Positions 1-8,716 of a stretch of DNA of 52,334 nucleotides are shown piece after piece. Source of the DNA: a virus; IMG/VR virus record IMGVR_UViG_3300049491_000673, positions 1 through 52,334 of that record. One strand, 5' to 3'. Position 1 is the stretch's first letter. Each line of letters starts with the position of its first letter. The notes beneath the pieces were generated by a model. That model was not told the DNA's origin. It was given only the letters and a program-made list of their open reading frames with translations, and ran no database searches. The translations under genes were made by a program, and so were the position numbers.

Positions 1-127
1 TCGTTTGCAGAGGTATGCAAACGATACTGGGCAGGACTGGAATGACGTGCGGACTCAGGCCAAGTACTTCCTACGCGAAGTCAATGGGCTTGAGGAGCCA
101 AAGGAGAAGAAGTATGGCGCTCAACTC
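1..127. repeat. Terminal overlap, left copy
   Basis: These bases are identical to 52208-52334. A gene reads through the join in frame, so this is the overlap of a circular contig rather than a duplicated locus. The length of 127 equals a common maximum assembler k-mer. It therefore says nothing about real terminal redundancy, only that the molecule is circular or circularly permuted in the reads. Confidence 0.95.
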
Positions 128-844
128 ATGGCTGCACAGAACGTGGATCAGGCTGCGCGAGCTAGCATCAGTCTTGCGCGGCCGGGAGGTTGGACTCCGA
201 ATAACCCCACCGCCGGTAACGGATACAAGCACACCTACGACGCCACGAAGCAGTTCGCAAAGGGCAATTACAAGGTCCCAACGCCGACTCAAAAGCTGAG
301 TGACACGGGCGCGAAATTCGACCCGAATGCTGCTGGTAAAGGATTCGATCTGACCACGATTGTGCCAAAAGCATCTGGTCAAAGTCCTGGTGCAGGCATG
401 GATTCACCGGACTACATACAAGGGCTGATTGAAAACGCCATTACGCCACAAGCAAAAAGGACGGGCAAGATTGCTGAAGGCGAAGTTGATCAAAGCCTTA
501 AGCCACTTGAATCCTTGCTCGTCGCAGGCACAGAGGCGGATCAAGTTGGCACATCCGAAGGAGATGCACCGATTCAGCCTGAGGATCCGACCATCAATTC
601 GAACCCAGATCGGCCGGGTGATTCAGGTTCATTGAATGGGACGGTGAGCAGAGATTTGTTTGACAGCGGCTCTCCCGCCTTGCAAATTTTCGCTGGAGTC
701 CTTTCTGCTTTGAGTCAAGGGTCTGCGGATGCAAAGAAAAAGAAGTCTAGCAGCCCGGACACTTCGATGTTCGACGCGGCCATGAACAGTGGAACCGCGC
801 GTGCTCCTTCAATAGCCCAGATCATGGCATCTATTCGAGTCTGA
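2..844 (+). CDS. Virion-associated lysozyme, C-terminal part (starts at 51984)
   Basis: Continuation of the gene that starts at 51984; the window begins inside it. The first about 80 residues here finish the lysozyme-like domain (TQAKYFLREVNG..., then RPGGWTPNNPTAGNGYKHTYDATKQFA, like the end of Phage_lysozyme2 domains). The rest is Gly/Ser/Pro/Asp-rich and probably disordered, ending with a small Ala/Gln/Ile segment (APSIAQIMASIRV) that could anchor it in the virion. An apparent start at base 5 is internal and should not be used. The stop at 842-844 lies 3 bases before the next gene. Confidence 0.75.
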   Translation, partial: RLQRYANDTGQDWNDVRTQAKYFLREVNGLEEPKEKKYGAQLMAAQNVDQAARASISLARPGGWTPNNPTAGNGYKHTYDATKQFAKGNYKVPTPTQKLSDTGAKFDPNAAGKGFDLTTIVPKASGQSPGAGMDSPDYIQGLIENAITPQAKRTGKIAEGEVDQSLKPLESLLVAGTEADQVGTSEGDAPIQPEDPTINSNPDRPGDSGSLNGTVSRDLFDSGSPALQIFAGVLSALSQGSADAKKKKSSSPDTSMFDAAMNSGTARAPSIAQIMASIRV

Positions 845-847
845 TCT

Positions 848-1441
848 ATGGCAGAGAAGGATGTGCTACTTAGGTTTAAGCGAGTCGGAGATTATACAGA
901 GGATCAACTCCTAAAGGACTTGCGTGATCTTAATGAAGAAGTTCAGCTTATCATTCGCAATGGTAATGGCGTTCCGATTCCCGGCCCTCCTGGCCCTGTT
1001 GGTCCTGCCGGTCCTGATGGGGAGCAGGGCCCTATTGGACTCCAGGGAGAGGATGGAGAACCCGGTCCTGCCGGAACAGATGGACTCTCCGCCTACGAGA
1101 CCGCTGTCCTATATGGATTCGAAGGGGGAGAGGTTGAGTGGCTCCTCTCGCTGCAAGCGGATAGCTCGTACGAGATTGCCGTCCGTCTCTATGGTTATAA
1201 CGGTACTTACGACCAATGGTACTATGAGTCTCGAAGTGTTCAAGACGATTGGGGATTCATCGCTGAAGATTATGGATTCCTATACGGCACTGTGCTGGAT
1301 TTCGAAGACTATGGTGGCCTCTTTGGACCAGTAGCGCCGTTGGAATTTGGAGTCAGTGGTGGGTACATCTTGAGTAGTGATCTGGCCTTCTTCCTTGTGC
1401 CGTCTGATTTCACGGCCTATGTAGCACACACAGGAACATAG
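848..1441 (+). CDS. Collagen-like tail fibre protein
   Basis: 197 aa. After a short helical N-terminus (residues 1-38) come Gly-X-Y triplets at about residues 42-78 (GPPGPVGPAGPDGEQGPIG and on), the collagen-like repeat used in trimeric phage fibres. A GLSAYETAVLYGFEGGEVEWLLSLQ motif follows, as commonly found after such repeats in fibre proteins. The C-terminal half is rich in Tyr, Phe, Gly and Asp. The gene starts three bases after the lysozyme stop with no clear Shine-Dalgarno, so translational coupling is likely. Fibre function is inferred from the repeat and from position; receptor contact is not shown. Confidence 0.75.
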   Translation: MAEKDVLLRFKRVGDYTEDQLLKDLRDLNEEVQLIIRNGNGVPIPGPPGPVGPAGPDGEQGPIGLQGEDGEPGPAGTDGLSAYETAVLYGFEGGEVEWLLSLQADSSYEIAVRLYGYNGTYDQWYYESRSVQDDWGFIAEDYGFLYGTVLDFEDYGGLFGPVAPLEFGVSGGYILSSDLAFFLVPSDFTAYVAHTGT

Positions 1442-1442
1442 T

Positions 1443-2534
1443 ATGGGCGACCCGGTCAATCCTAAGCCGATTCTAGCGTTCAACGAGAAGCTGATTCTGT
1501 CTGGCACAGAGCAGTATTTTGCGTATGATGCGGCTGGAGCGATCAAGGATATTCGATTCAGCGTTAATGCTGTTAGAGAGTATGTGCAGAGATACACGCC
1601 GTCGGGTGGGATAGCGGCCGCTACGATTCCGTTGGCAATTGCAGAATTGGATTTGGAAAAAGTCGCCAAGGCTGGCGATACGATGACCGCACCATTGCAC
1701 TTGATTGCGTCGGCCACAGCTCAACCTAATTGGTATAGCCCAGGCACTATGAGTCTGGCGCTTCAGGGCGAAGGTGGAGCGGTTATGTACGTTAGAAGAT
1801 ACGATTCTTCTAGTAGCTCTCCCTACGTTTACCTGACTAAATCTCGTGGAACCGTTGCGGCTCCTGCCGTGCTGGCGGCGAATGACCTATGTGGGATCAT
1901 TCGATGCGACGGAGAGACAGGAGCCGGCCAGAGTCCTGTGGTGCAGATGTTCATGGCGGTGGTTGCTGCTACTCCATCCGGCACAAATATGGAGTCACGT
2001 CTTAGAATTTTCGTGAATCCGGCTGCCTCGATTACTCAGACCGAGGTATTCCGTTTGGACCATGCAACTGGACTCAGCTTGTATGGGGCTAATGTTGTCG
2101 TCGATAACAATCGTATTTTCCGACTCCGTTCATATACCATCGCGACTCTGCCTGCTGCGGCTACTGCCGCCGGGCAAATGATCTACTGCTCTGACCTTGG
2201 TGGCGGTGGTGGACAGCTGAATTCCGATGGTACTACGTGGCGTCGAGTCAGTTCTGGTGGCCAAGCTGCTATTGCCACAGATGCGATTTTCACATTGACT
2301 CCGTTGACGAGTGCACCAGAGATCAAACACACTGGTACGCTCACGGCGAATCGTGCTGTGACTCTCTCCACGACCAATGCGTTTTCTGGTGCCAGATTTA
2401 GAATCACAAGAACTGGTGGCGGTGCGTTCACTCTGGATGTTGGAGGTGGACTCAAGTCACTCGCAACGAATACGTGGGCTGAGTTCATCTATGATGGTGC
2501 CGCGTGGTATCTGGCGGCTTATGGAGCACTGTGA
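1443..2534 (+). CDS. Tail fibre protein
   Basis: 363 aa, starting one base after the previous stop. It contains AGDTMTAPLHL (residues about 76-86), the short motif that recurs in phage tail-fibre shafts. The remainder is beta-rich and Gly/Ala/Thr-rich, with repeated strand-turn patterns such as TAAGQMIYCSDLGGGGGQLNSDGTTWRRVS that are common at fibre C-termini. It probably forms a trimeric fibre or the distal part of the fibre started by the preceding collagen-like gene. No enzymatic motif is visible. The stop codon overlaps the next start (TGATG). Confidence 0.7.
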   Translation: MGDPVNPKPILAFNEKLILSGTEQYFAYDAAGAIKDIRFSVNAVREYVQRYTPSGGIAAATIPLAIAELDLEKVAKAGDTMTAPLHLIASATAQPNWYSPGTMSLALQGEGGAVMYVRRYDSSSSSPYVYLTKSRGTVAAPAVLAANDLCGIIRCDGETGAGQSPVVQMFMAVVAATPSGTNMESRLRIFVNPAASITQTEVFRLDHATGLSLYGANVVVDNNRIFRLRSYTIATLPAAATAAGQMIYCSDLGGGGGQLNSDGTTWRRVSSGGQAAIATDAIFTLTPLTSAPEIKHTGTLTANRAVTLSTTNAFSGARFRITRTGGGAFTLDVGGGLKSLATNTWAEFIYDGAAWYLAAYGAL

Positions 2535-2830
2535 TGAGAATCGAAATTCAGAATTTCTACTGGGTCATGAAAGCTTTTGATGATCCGTTGACGCCAGCTT
2601 GGCAGATTCAGGTTGGCAAGACGGCCGAGAACATGGAGGAAATCCAGGCTCAAGGTGGTCAGTTGACGGTGATTCAAACTTGCAATATGGCTCAAGCAGC
2701 CGAACTGGGTGTGACGCTGGATGTTATCTCGGCGGTGATCAATGAATCATCGCTGGCGGAGTGTGATATGCTGCGTCAACAGATGCATGTGCTGCAGAAT
2801 CCGCCTCTGGACACAGGGGAGTCAGCATAA
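2534..2830 (+). CDS. Unknown small protein in the fibre cluster (possible fibre chaperone)
   Basis: 98 aa from the ATG at 2534, which overlaps the preceding TGA. An upstream in-frame non-ATG start at 2504 lies inside the fibre gene and is less likely. The protein is acidic and Gln/Met-rich with no membrane segment. A small soluble protein directly after a fibre gene fits a fibre-assembly chaperone or a minor tail component, but no family is recognised and this role is only a guess. Confidence 0.6.
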   Translation: MRIEIQNFYWVMKAFDDPLTPAWQIQVGKTAENMEEIQAQGGQLTVIQTCNMAQAAELGVTLDVISAVINESSLAECDMLRQQMHVLQNPPLDTGESA

Positions 2831-3181
2831 ATGGCCATCGGCCCCTATGCACAGATAAAGCAGCATCGTCGGGGCAGTACGGTGGATCATGCGCGATTCA
2901 CTGGCGCTCCCGGTGAATTTTCCATGGATACGACGAAGAAAACGGTCGTCGTGCATGACGGTTATACGCAGGGTGGAATTCCGCTTCCGAGTCCAGTAGC
3001 ACCCGGACTGTTCATCCAAGGTACACAGGTCACGTGGATTGTGGCCCTGACTCAAGCTGCGTACGATGCACTGACGGACAAGAACCCGACGTTCCTGTAC
3101 GTCATCATTCCATCGACTCTCATCGCCGAGACGGGTCTATTCGTCTTGAGCCCTATTGAAATGAATCCGCCCATCTATTAA
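2831..3181 (+). CDS. Virion protein with Mtd_N-like domain
   Basis: 116 aa. Residues 8-53 (IKQHRRGSTVDHARFTGAPG..DTTKKTVVVHDGYTQGG) match the N-terminal domain of the Bordetella phage major tropism determinant (Mtd_N: RRGT..H..FTG..GE..VDT....VHDG.T.GG). That domain attaches receptor-binding proteins to the tail. The C-terminus is short and hydrophobic, with no lectin domain, so this may be an adaptor or base piece. It has a good Shine-Dalgarno (AGGGGAGTCAGCATAA ATG) placed within the end of the previous gene. Confidence 0.7.
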   Translation: MAIGPYAQIKQHRRGSTVDHARFTGAPGEFSMDTTKKTVVVHDGYTQGGIPLPSPVAPGLFIQGTQVTWIVALTQAAYDALTDKNPTFLYVIIPSTLIAETGLFVLSPIEMNPPIY

Positions 3182-3193
3182 CAGGAGTCAACC

Positions 3194-3610
3194 GTGGCCG
3201 CCTTTCAAAAAGTCAATAGTTTTGTCGAAGCGATTGCGCTGAAGAAGCACAATCTCGGCACGGATCAGATCATGATCGCATTGTGCGCGACAGCGAATCC
3301 GCCTGTGGCTGCCAATGCTGTGCTGGCGGACCTCGTGCAGATCGCATACACGAATCTGTCGGCCAGGATTCTGACAACGATCAGTGCGACTCAGGTGGCT
3401 GGAGTGTTTTCCTACATCTGTGCTGACTTGACTCTGACAGCTGCCGGTGGATCGGTGGCAGCGTTTCAGTATGTCGTGCTGTACAACAACACGGCGACGA
3501 ACAAAGAGATTATTGGATTCTATGATATCGGGGCGCCGGTGACTCTACTGGATACTCAGACTTATCCGCTGGACTTCAACCAGACGACGGGCGTCTTTCA
3601 GATAGCGTAA
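3194..3610 (+). CDS. Virion/tail protein of unknown role
   Basis: 138 aa with a GTG start at 3194 preceded by AGGAGTCAACC, a strong Shine-Dalgarno. The opening FQKVNSFVEAIALKKHNLGTDQIMIALCATANPP resembles a widespread small phage structural family (F..F.E.L..G.HNL.TD....AL). It is beta-rich with no membrane segment or catalytic motif. Its position between fibre genes suggests a virion surface or tail-tip component. Confidence 0.65.
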   Translation: MAAFQKVNSFVEAIALKKHNLGTDQIMIALCATANPPVAANAVLADLVQIAYTNLSARILTTISATQVAGVFSYICADLTLTAAGGSVAAFQYVVLYNNTATNKEIIGFYDIGAPVTLLDTQTYPLDFNQTTGVFQIA

Positions 3611-3615
3611 GATTC

Positions 3616-4293
3616 ATGGCTATCGGATTCTTCTTCAACGGAATCCCTGCCAGCAAGTACTATCTTGGAAAGACTCAGGTCAACAAGATAGTGTATGGCG
3701 CGGCAGAGATTTATGATCGATTCGCAGCGAACCGTATGAACACAGGGTTCTTCACGCTGACGATGAAAGACGTGGTGGCGATCGGACCCGTGCGTCCTTC
3801 AGCGATTCTAAATACCGGGTTCTTCACGCTCACAGGGTTCCCGGTCACATTGACTCCTCCGCCAGTGGGTCATCGCTACTGGAGGGTGAATGTTTCTGCG
3901 GCTGCGGCTGCGGGCGGTACTGGAACGGTGAACGTCGGCGAATGCGAAATGGCGATCGCAGCAGCTGGTGCGAATCAGTCTACCGTCGGGGCTAATGCAG
4001 CAGCCAGCAGTGCTGTAGGTGGGCGAGGCGCGAATCTAGCATTTGATGCTTCGCTTGCTTCGACGAGCTTCTGGGCTGCTAGTGCGGCGTTGCCACAGTG
4101 GTTGTCGTATGACTTCGGAGTTGGGAATGCAAAGACGTTGTACGAGGTACGAATCGCGGTTCACACGCTTGCTCGTTATCCAAGCACGTTCACGATTGAA
4201 TTTTCGGATGACAACGCAGCTTGGACTGTGAAGAACACGTATACCGGAATCACTACGTGGGTCGTCGATACTTACAAGACCTTCGTGCTCTGA
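3616..4293 (+). CDS. Receptor-binding candidate with F5/8C (discoidin)-like domain
   Basis: 225 aa. A nine-residue unit, NTGFFTLTx, occurs twice near residues 42 and 65, forming an internal repeat. After a Pro-rich linker, residues about 87-225 (HRYWRVNVS...ANLAFDASLASTSFWAAS..PQWLSYDFG...YPSTFTIEFSDDNAAWTVKNTY) look like a coagulation factor 5/8 type C or discoidin jelly-roll, a carbohydrate-binding fold. That makes it a good candidate for contacting a cell-surface glycan. The start (AAGATTC ATG) follows the previous stop by 5 bases. Confidence 0.7.
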   Translation: MAIGFFFNGIPASKYYLGKTQVNKIVYGAAEIYDRFAANRMNTGFFTLTMKDVVAIGPVRPSAILNTGFFTLTGFPVTLTPPPVGHRYWRVNVSAAAAAGGTGTVNVGECEMAIAAAGANQSTVGANAAASSAVGGRGANLAFDASLASTSFWAASAALPQWLSYDFGVGNAKTLYEVRIAVHTLARYPSTFTIEFSDDNAAWTVKNTYTGITTWVVDTYKTFVL

Positions 4294-4305
4294 GAGATTG
4301 GAATC

Positions 4306-6318
4306 ATGCCTAAAGACCGTTTCCCCATCCCAGACATCGCGAGCTATACGCCGAACATCGATCCTCGTGGAGTGCCGACTCAGAACTTCGTCCTTCAGGG
4401 CGAGAATTTCCTGTTTGATCCAATGGGACCCAAAAGTGGATTCGGATCTCGAATTATTGCTAATGGTGAAAGTATCGAGGTCGAAGGTGGAGTCGTCCAG
4501 AGCATCCAGATTGCTAAGTTCAGCTTCGTGTTTACTACACTTGGAGTCTATATGGTGGATGTGGAGGATTTGGATGCCCCCTGGAGTCAAGTTCTGAGTT
4601 TGACTCCGTTCGCCAACACTCCGATTCCGGAGGACAAGAAGTGGACGGCGGCTTATTTGGCCAAAGGAATCTACTTCGTGCATCCAGTCTACGGGATGTA
4701 TGTGCTGGCTACGAACGTCAACGTTCCGGTGATGACTCCGAAAGACCAAGATGATATACCAGGATTGCCCTATAAGCCACAAGCCATTTGTGAAACGAAT
4801 GGACGGATGGTCGTACTCGGAATCAAGTACATTGGATGGTCAAACAGTGGAGAGCCGCAGAATTTCATTCCGGAGATTGGTGGAGCTGGGCAACAGCTTC
4901 TATCTGATCGAGTCAGTGGCAATCCGCTTACAATGTCGGGTTTCCAGACCGGATTCATAGTTTGGACCGACTCTGGATGCATGATAGCGGAGTTCATCGG
5001 CGGTGACACGGTATTCCGATTCGATCGGTCAACCACGAAGCAGTTGCCGATCAATGCGTTCACAGTCGAGGACCTTCCGAATGGGAGTCAAATCCTGTTG
5101 ACGAAGCAAGGACTGTTCATCACGGAGTCAGGAAAAGAACCGACGCCCGTAGCGCCGCTGTTTTCGGATTTCTTGATGACTCTGTTGAAGGAACGTCCAC
5201 AGCTACGAGCCCGATTAACTTATCAGATAGAATCCGATCTCCTATACGCACAGCTTCGAGACTGGACAGACCATTATGTATACACCTATGTCCTTGCGGT
5301 GTCGCTGGATAAATGGGGTATATTCAGTGAGCGGCATCTTGGAATCATCCGCTACTCTCCAGTTCGAGGTGCCTTTGGATATTGTGATTCGAAAGGCATT
5401 GTACGCCGATTTGTTGAAACGTTCACGAAGGAAGAAACGCCAGGAGTCTTCGTTGGGCTTGACTCATTTCTCGAAATAGGCTACATCCGGCCTCCGAACA
5501 TGCTGCCGTCGGTAGATGTGTTGCTGGAAATGCAGGAGTTGCTGCTCGGCGGAGTCCCTGCAAGGCCAAGTTGGTCGATTCCGGACTACGTGGACCTTGG
5601 GCCGTTTGGTGCTTTGCCTCCCCCGTCCGGGTATTTCTGTTTGGATTTTATGTCGGGTGAATGGAGGTTCAACGGAGTCGTCTATGACTCGCCGACGGAG
5701 TTGCTAGCAAACTACAACGGTGGATTCCTAGGAGGAAATGGCTATGAAGTCACAGATGCGGCCACTCCTGGAATCTACTCTGACCCACTCAATTCCCCTC
5801 CTATCGCCGTGTTCGTTGCAGCAAATGTCAACGACCCAGGCGTTACATTTCTTATTCAATACCGACGATTCGAAGATCCAGAACTTAATGACACAGGCTG
5901 GGTTCTTTACCTCCGGCACAAGTTTGACCCGCTTGATCCTGACGCTCGTCGAATCAATCTCCAGTTTGACCAGAACACTGGACTTGTCACACTCACTGAT
6001 CTCGGAGGAAACATTGCTCTGTCTCGTCCGCTGCCGAACGCAGGTGTTGCGAGAGTTGGAATCACACTTGCGCGAAATGATGGCCCAGCAGAACATGTCT
6101 ACTCGTTGAGTGTCAACGGCAGCACGGTGTCTGCGACTCGTGCTAGCACAGCATCCGTGAGTGAGATGGTGAATGGAGTCGAAGTAGATTTCGGATGGAA
6201 GCATGATGTTAATGCTCCGTTCGATAGATACTTTCAAGAACCGTTCTTCTTTCAGCAAATCTGCATCATGGAGTCACTTCAGGATGCTGACTTGACTCTG
6301 TGGACTGGAGACATCTGA
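4306..6318 (+). CDS. Tail nozzle / tail tubular protein B-like
   Basis: 670 aa. The length, the beta-propeller-like spacing of short strands (residues 1-400) and the position fit the nozzle protein closing the short tail (T7 gp12 / P22 gp10 class). The C-terminal part (about residues 480-670, ...VARVGITLARNDGPAEHVYSLSVNGSTVSAT) resembles a concanavalin/laminin-G-like sandwich and may bind sugars or fibres. The start ATG follows GGAATC. Six of the seven Gly-Val pairs I looked at in this gene are written GGA GTC, which creates GANTC sites. No catalytic motif is visible. Confidence 0.65.
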   Translation: MPKDRFPIPDIASYTPNIDPRGVPTQNFVLQGENFLFDPMGPKSGFGSRIIANGESIEVEGGVVQSIQIAKFSFVFTTLGVYMVDVEDLDAPWSQVLSLTPFANTPIPEDKKWTAAYLAKGIYFVHPVYGMYVLATNVNVPVMTPKDQDDIPGLPYKPQAICETNGRMVVLGIKYIGWSNSGEPQNFIPEIGGAGQQLLSDRVSGNPLTMSGFQTGFIVWTDSGCMIAEFIGGDTVFRFDRSTTKQLPINAFTVEDLPNGSQILLTKQGLFITESGKEPTPVAPLFSDFLMTLLKERPQLRARLTYQIESDLLYAQLRDWTDHYVYTYVLAVSLDKWGIFSERHLGIIRYSPVRGAFGYCDSKGIVRRFVETFTKEETPGVFVGLDSFLEIGYIRPPNMLPSVDVLLEMQELLLGGVPARPSWSIPDYVDLGPFGALPPPSGYFCLDFMSGEWRFNGVVYDSPTELLANYNGGFLGGNGYEVTDAATPGIYSDPLNSPPIAVFVAANVNDPGVTFLIQYRRFEDPELNDTGWVLYLRHKFDPLDPDARRINLQFDQNTGLVTLTDLGGNIALSRPLPNAGVARVGITLARNDGPAEHVYSLSVNGSTVSATRASTASVSEMVNGVEVDFGWKHDVNAPFDRYFQEPFFFQQICIMESLQDADLTLWTGDI

Positions 6319-6710
6319 TGGCTGACGAGTTCAACGATCTCAGAGACGGTGATACTCTTGATCTCCAGGGAACTGGATTCGACACGGTGGACTGGGTGCA
6401 GGACTGGGACGATACCTATGGTCTCCTGAACTACATCACGTATGAAATTACCATTGCGTGCGATCTAGACGGTCTCTATGATGAACTCATCACGATTCCG
6501 CTCATGGCAAACGAACAGGCTGGTTCGATTCTCTGGGTTCTCATGTCGAGTGGATTCTTTCAGCGCATTCGACTTCGTGCAACGGACTATCAGTATCTTC
6601 AGGTTGCTGGTGATCCAGAGCAAGTAGGTACGATTCATGAGCCGCATGGGCAACAGATTCATGTGCGGCTTGCCGAAGCAACCATGTATTACCAAGGACA
6701 GCTTTCATGA
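6318..6710 (+). CDS. Unknown tail-cluster protein
   Basis: 130 aa from the ATG at 6318, which overlaps the nozzle stop (TGATG). A GTG at 6300 in the same frame is less likely because it lies inside the nozzle gene. The N-terminus is acidic (MADEFNDLRDGDTLDLQGTGFDTVDWVQDWDDTYG), followed by a beta-rich region. It is not recognised. Tight coupling on both sides (ATGA overlap with the next gene) argues for a virion or assembly role linked to the nozzle and the next fibre. Confidence 0.65.
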   Translation: MADEFNDLRDGDTLDLQGTGFDTVDWVQDWDDTYGLLNYITYEITIACDLDGLYDELITIPLMANEQAGSILWVLMSSGFFQRIRLRATDYQYLQVAGDPEQVGTIHEPHGQQIHVRLAEATMYYQGQLS

Positions 6711-8005
6711 AAAAGGTTGCTTTCCCGCGCGGCACGACGGCAGAGAACGATCTCTATGTTGGAATCGACGGTCAAGTAACGGTCGATACAGATCGTTATG
6801 AGTTCCGACTCCATGATGGGATTACGCCCGGCGGCTGGAGAGTTCTCAACATTACGCAGTTGATTCAACTGTTCATGAGCAGGGACTCAGAGTTCGGCCA
6901 GGTGGCATTCGACGATGCCGACCGTGGCGTGCTGACGCGAGTCGGGGATAAGCAGTATGCACTTCGACTGATCAAGGCACTGGCTGCTGGCGGCATTCTG
7001 GTGTCCAAGGCTGATGGAGTCACTGTCAACCAGAACGGAGAGACTGATGACTTCTACCTATCAATTGATCCAGCTTATCTTTCTAGTCTACTTAGCCGAG
7101 CAGGTCGACTCGTTTATGCAGGTCTCACCACAGGCACTGCGGCTGCAATGGTCGCTACTGTACCGACTGGCTTTCCGGCAGTGGATGGGGCGATTCTAAC
7201 GTTCAAATGTCATGTGGCTCCGGCAGCGGCAGCTACGTTGACGTTGAGCATTGTGACGCCGGCTTCGACTCAAGGTCCATATCCGATTGTGACCCCAGTC
7301 GGCTCGAACAAGATCAACGAGATTTTGCCGATCAACACGATCGTCGAGGTCATGCGAGTCAACAATACGTGGGTCATCGTCAACTGGACGGTGGCGAAGG
7401 AATACGGGATTGCGCCTATTGCCGGACTCACAGCACTGAACATACAAGATGCACTCGCGGAGTTGAAGGCTGGGCAAGTCACGGGCGGCAGCGATCTCCA
7501 ACCATATCGCTATGACACTGACACGACTGGCAACAACAGCATAAATGTGCCAATGGCGGACAACGACCGTCGACTCGTCATGATGACTTTCCAGTCTGCT
7601 GGTTCCCCACAGAGCAGCAGACTGATGGTCAACGGAGTCGAGATGATAGCCTCGGTGACTCACCAGGGCCCATCAAGCACTACGTCTGGCGGCGGGAGTG
7701 ATGGTCGGGATCAAAATACGACGACGAGCACTACGTTGTATTACAACCATCTCGTCTACCATGGAATCATGCTCAGAAAGGGCACGAAACTTTATATCGG
7801 TGATATCTACAAACTTCGTGGTAGGTCTGGTGCACCCAGGGCATACAACTCCCCCGATCTGGAACAAGGAATCCCAGCAAGCAACACTGGCTGGTACTCC
7901 ATGTACAACTTAATCGACTGTGGAACTGTCGTCGCGAATCAGGTGACTATCAGCGGCGGCTCTACCATGTCATACAGCAAACTCGGAGTCCTGTTCCCAG
8001 GATAA
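6707..8005 (+). CDS. Tail fibre / receptor-binding protein with Mtd_N-like domain
   Basis: 432 aa; the start overlaps the previous stop (ATGA). Residues 5-47 (AFPRGTTAENDLYVG..GQVTVDTDRYEFRLHDGITPGGWRV) form a second Mtd_N-like attachment domain, the first being in the gene at 2831. The middle is helical and Ala-rich. The C-terminal about 170 residues (from DLQPYRYDTDTTGNNSINVPMADNDRRLVMMTFQSAG) form a Gly/Ser/Thr-rich beta domain likely to be the exposed tip. No reverse transcriptase or template repeat is nearby, so it is not obviously a diversity-generating target. Confidence 0.7.
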   Translation: MKKVAFPRGTTAENDLYVGIDGQVTVDTDRYEFRLHDGITPGGWRVLNITQLIQLFMSRDSEFGQVAFDDADRGVLTRVGDKQYALRLIKALAAGGILVSKADGVTVNQNGETDDFYLSIDPAYLSSLLSRAGRLVYAGLTTGTAAAMVATVPTGFPAVDGAILTFKCHVAPAAAATLTLSIVTPASTQGPYPIVTPVGSNKINEILPINTIVEVMRVNNTWVIVNWTVAKEYGIAPIAGLTALNIQDALAELKAGQVTGGSDLQPYRYDTDTTGNNSINVPMADNDRRLVMMTFQSAGSPQSSRLMVNGVEMIASVTHQGPSSTTSGGGSDGRDQNTTTSTTLYYNHLVYHGIMLRKGTKLYIGDIYKLRGRSGAPRAYNSPDLEQGIPASNTGWYSMYNLIDCGTVVANQVTISGGSTMSYSKLGVLFPG

Positions 8006-8017
8006 TAGGAGACTCAC

Positions 8018-8716
8018 ATGGATTTTCTTAGCGGCATCGGCAGTATCCTGGGTGGCCTATTCGGTGGCATGGGCGGTAAGGACTCGACGCAGGAGTTCGA
8101 GAAGCACTCGACGGTTAACAGCAGTGCTTCAGCAACGGATCTGAGTCCGGAACTACTGAAGTCTCTGGAGACTCTCTTTCAGTCCACCGTCAAGGGCGGA
8201 GGGTTCAAGAAGTCCGGAGATGCCATCACTGGTCGACTCAACCAGCTCATCTCACAGGCGAAACGGCCGGAGTTCGACGTGGCTGGGTTTGCCAAAGGGA
8301 TCACGGATCAGGCAACCAGCGCGGCTGGCCTGCAACTGGAATCCGACATCAACGGCCTTCTGTCCCAATCCGGCACTACGGAGTCAGGAAACAGCATGAG
8401 TCAGCTGATTGCAAACAAGCTGCGCAATCAGACGGCGGCGAATCTCTCTGGCATCAGTGCACAGGCTACTGGGGTCGGCGAAGGACTTCGTCAGTCCCAG
8501 CAGGGTCAGCTGACCGAGGGAATCGGAACGCTGAGCACCAGTCTGTCGGATCAGATCTTGAAGCTGATTCAGAGCACTCGTGGTGCCAGCACTTCCGGCA
8601 CTAGCACTAGCAAAGAGGACACCAAGGGCAAAGGCACTGCATCGGAGTCAGGAGATCCGTTCTCCGCTCTCGGTGGATTGTTCTCCTCCATGGGCAAAGC
8701 AAGGACGGATGCATAA
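8018..8716 (+). CDS. Putative DNA-ejection (internal virion) protein, small
   Basis: 232 aa, ATG after AGGAGACTCAC. The N-terminus (MDFLSGIGSILGGLFGGMGG) is a Gly-rich hydrophobic segment that could insert in a membrane. The rest is Ser/Thr/Gln/Gly-rich with helical stretches. Small Gly/Ser-rich proteins of this kind just before two very large Gln/Ala-rich proteins are typical of the three-protein ejection set of podoviruses (compare P22 gp7/20/16 and T7 gp14/15/16). The assignment rests on composition and context. Confidence 0.55.
   Translation: MDFLSGIGSILGGLFGGMGGKDSTQEFEKHSTVNSSASATDLSPELLKSLETLFQSTVKGGGFKKSGDAITGRLNQLISQAKRPEFDVAGFAKGITDQATSAAGLQLESDINGLLSQSGTTESGNSMSQLIANKLRNQTAANLSGISAQATGVGEGLRQSQQGQLTEGIGTLSTSLSDQILKLIQSTRGASTSGTSTSKEDTKGKGTASESGDPFSALGGLFSSMGKARTDA

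Noticed and set aside
2831-8005. Diversity-generating retroelement suggested by Mtd_N-like domains
   Set aside because: No reverse transcriptase gene, accessory protein or template/variable repeat pair was found anywhere in the window.
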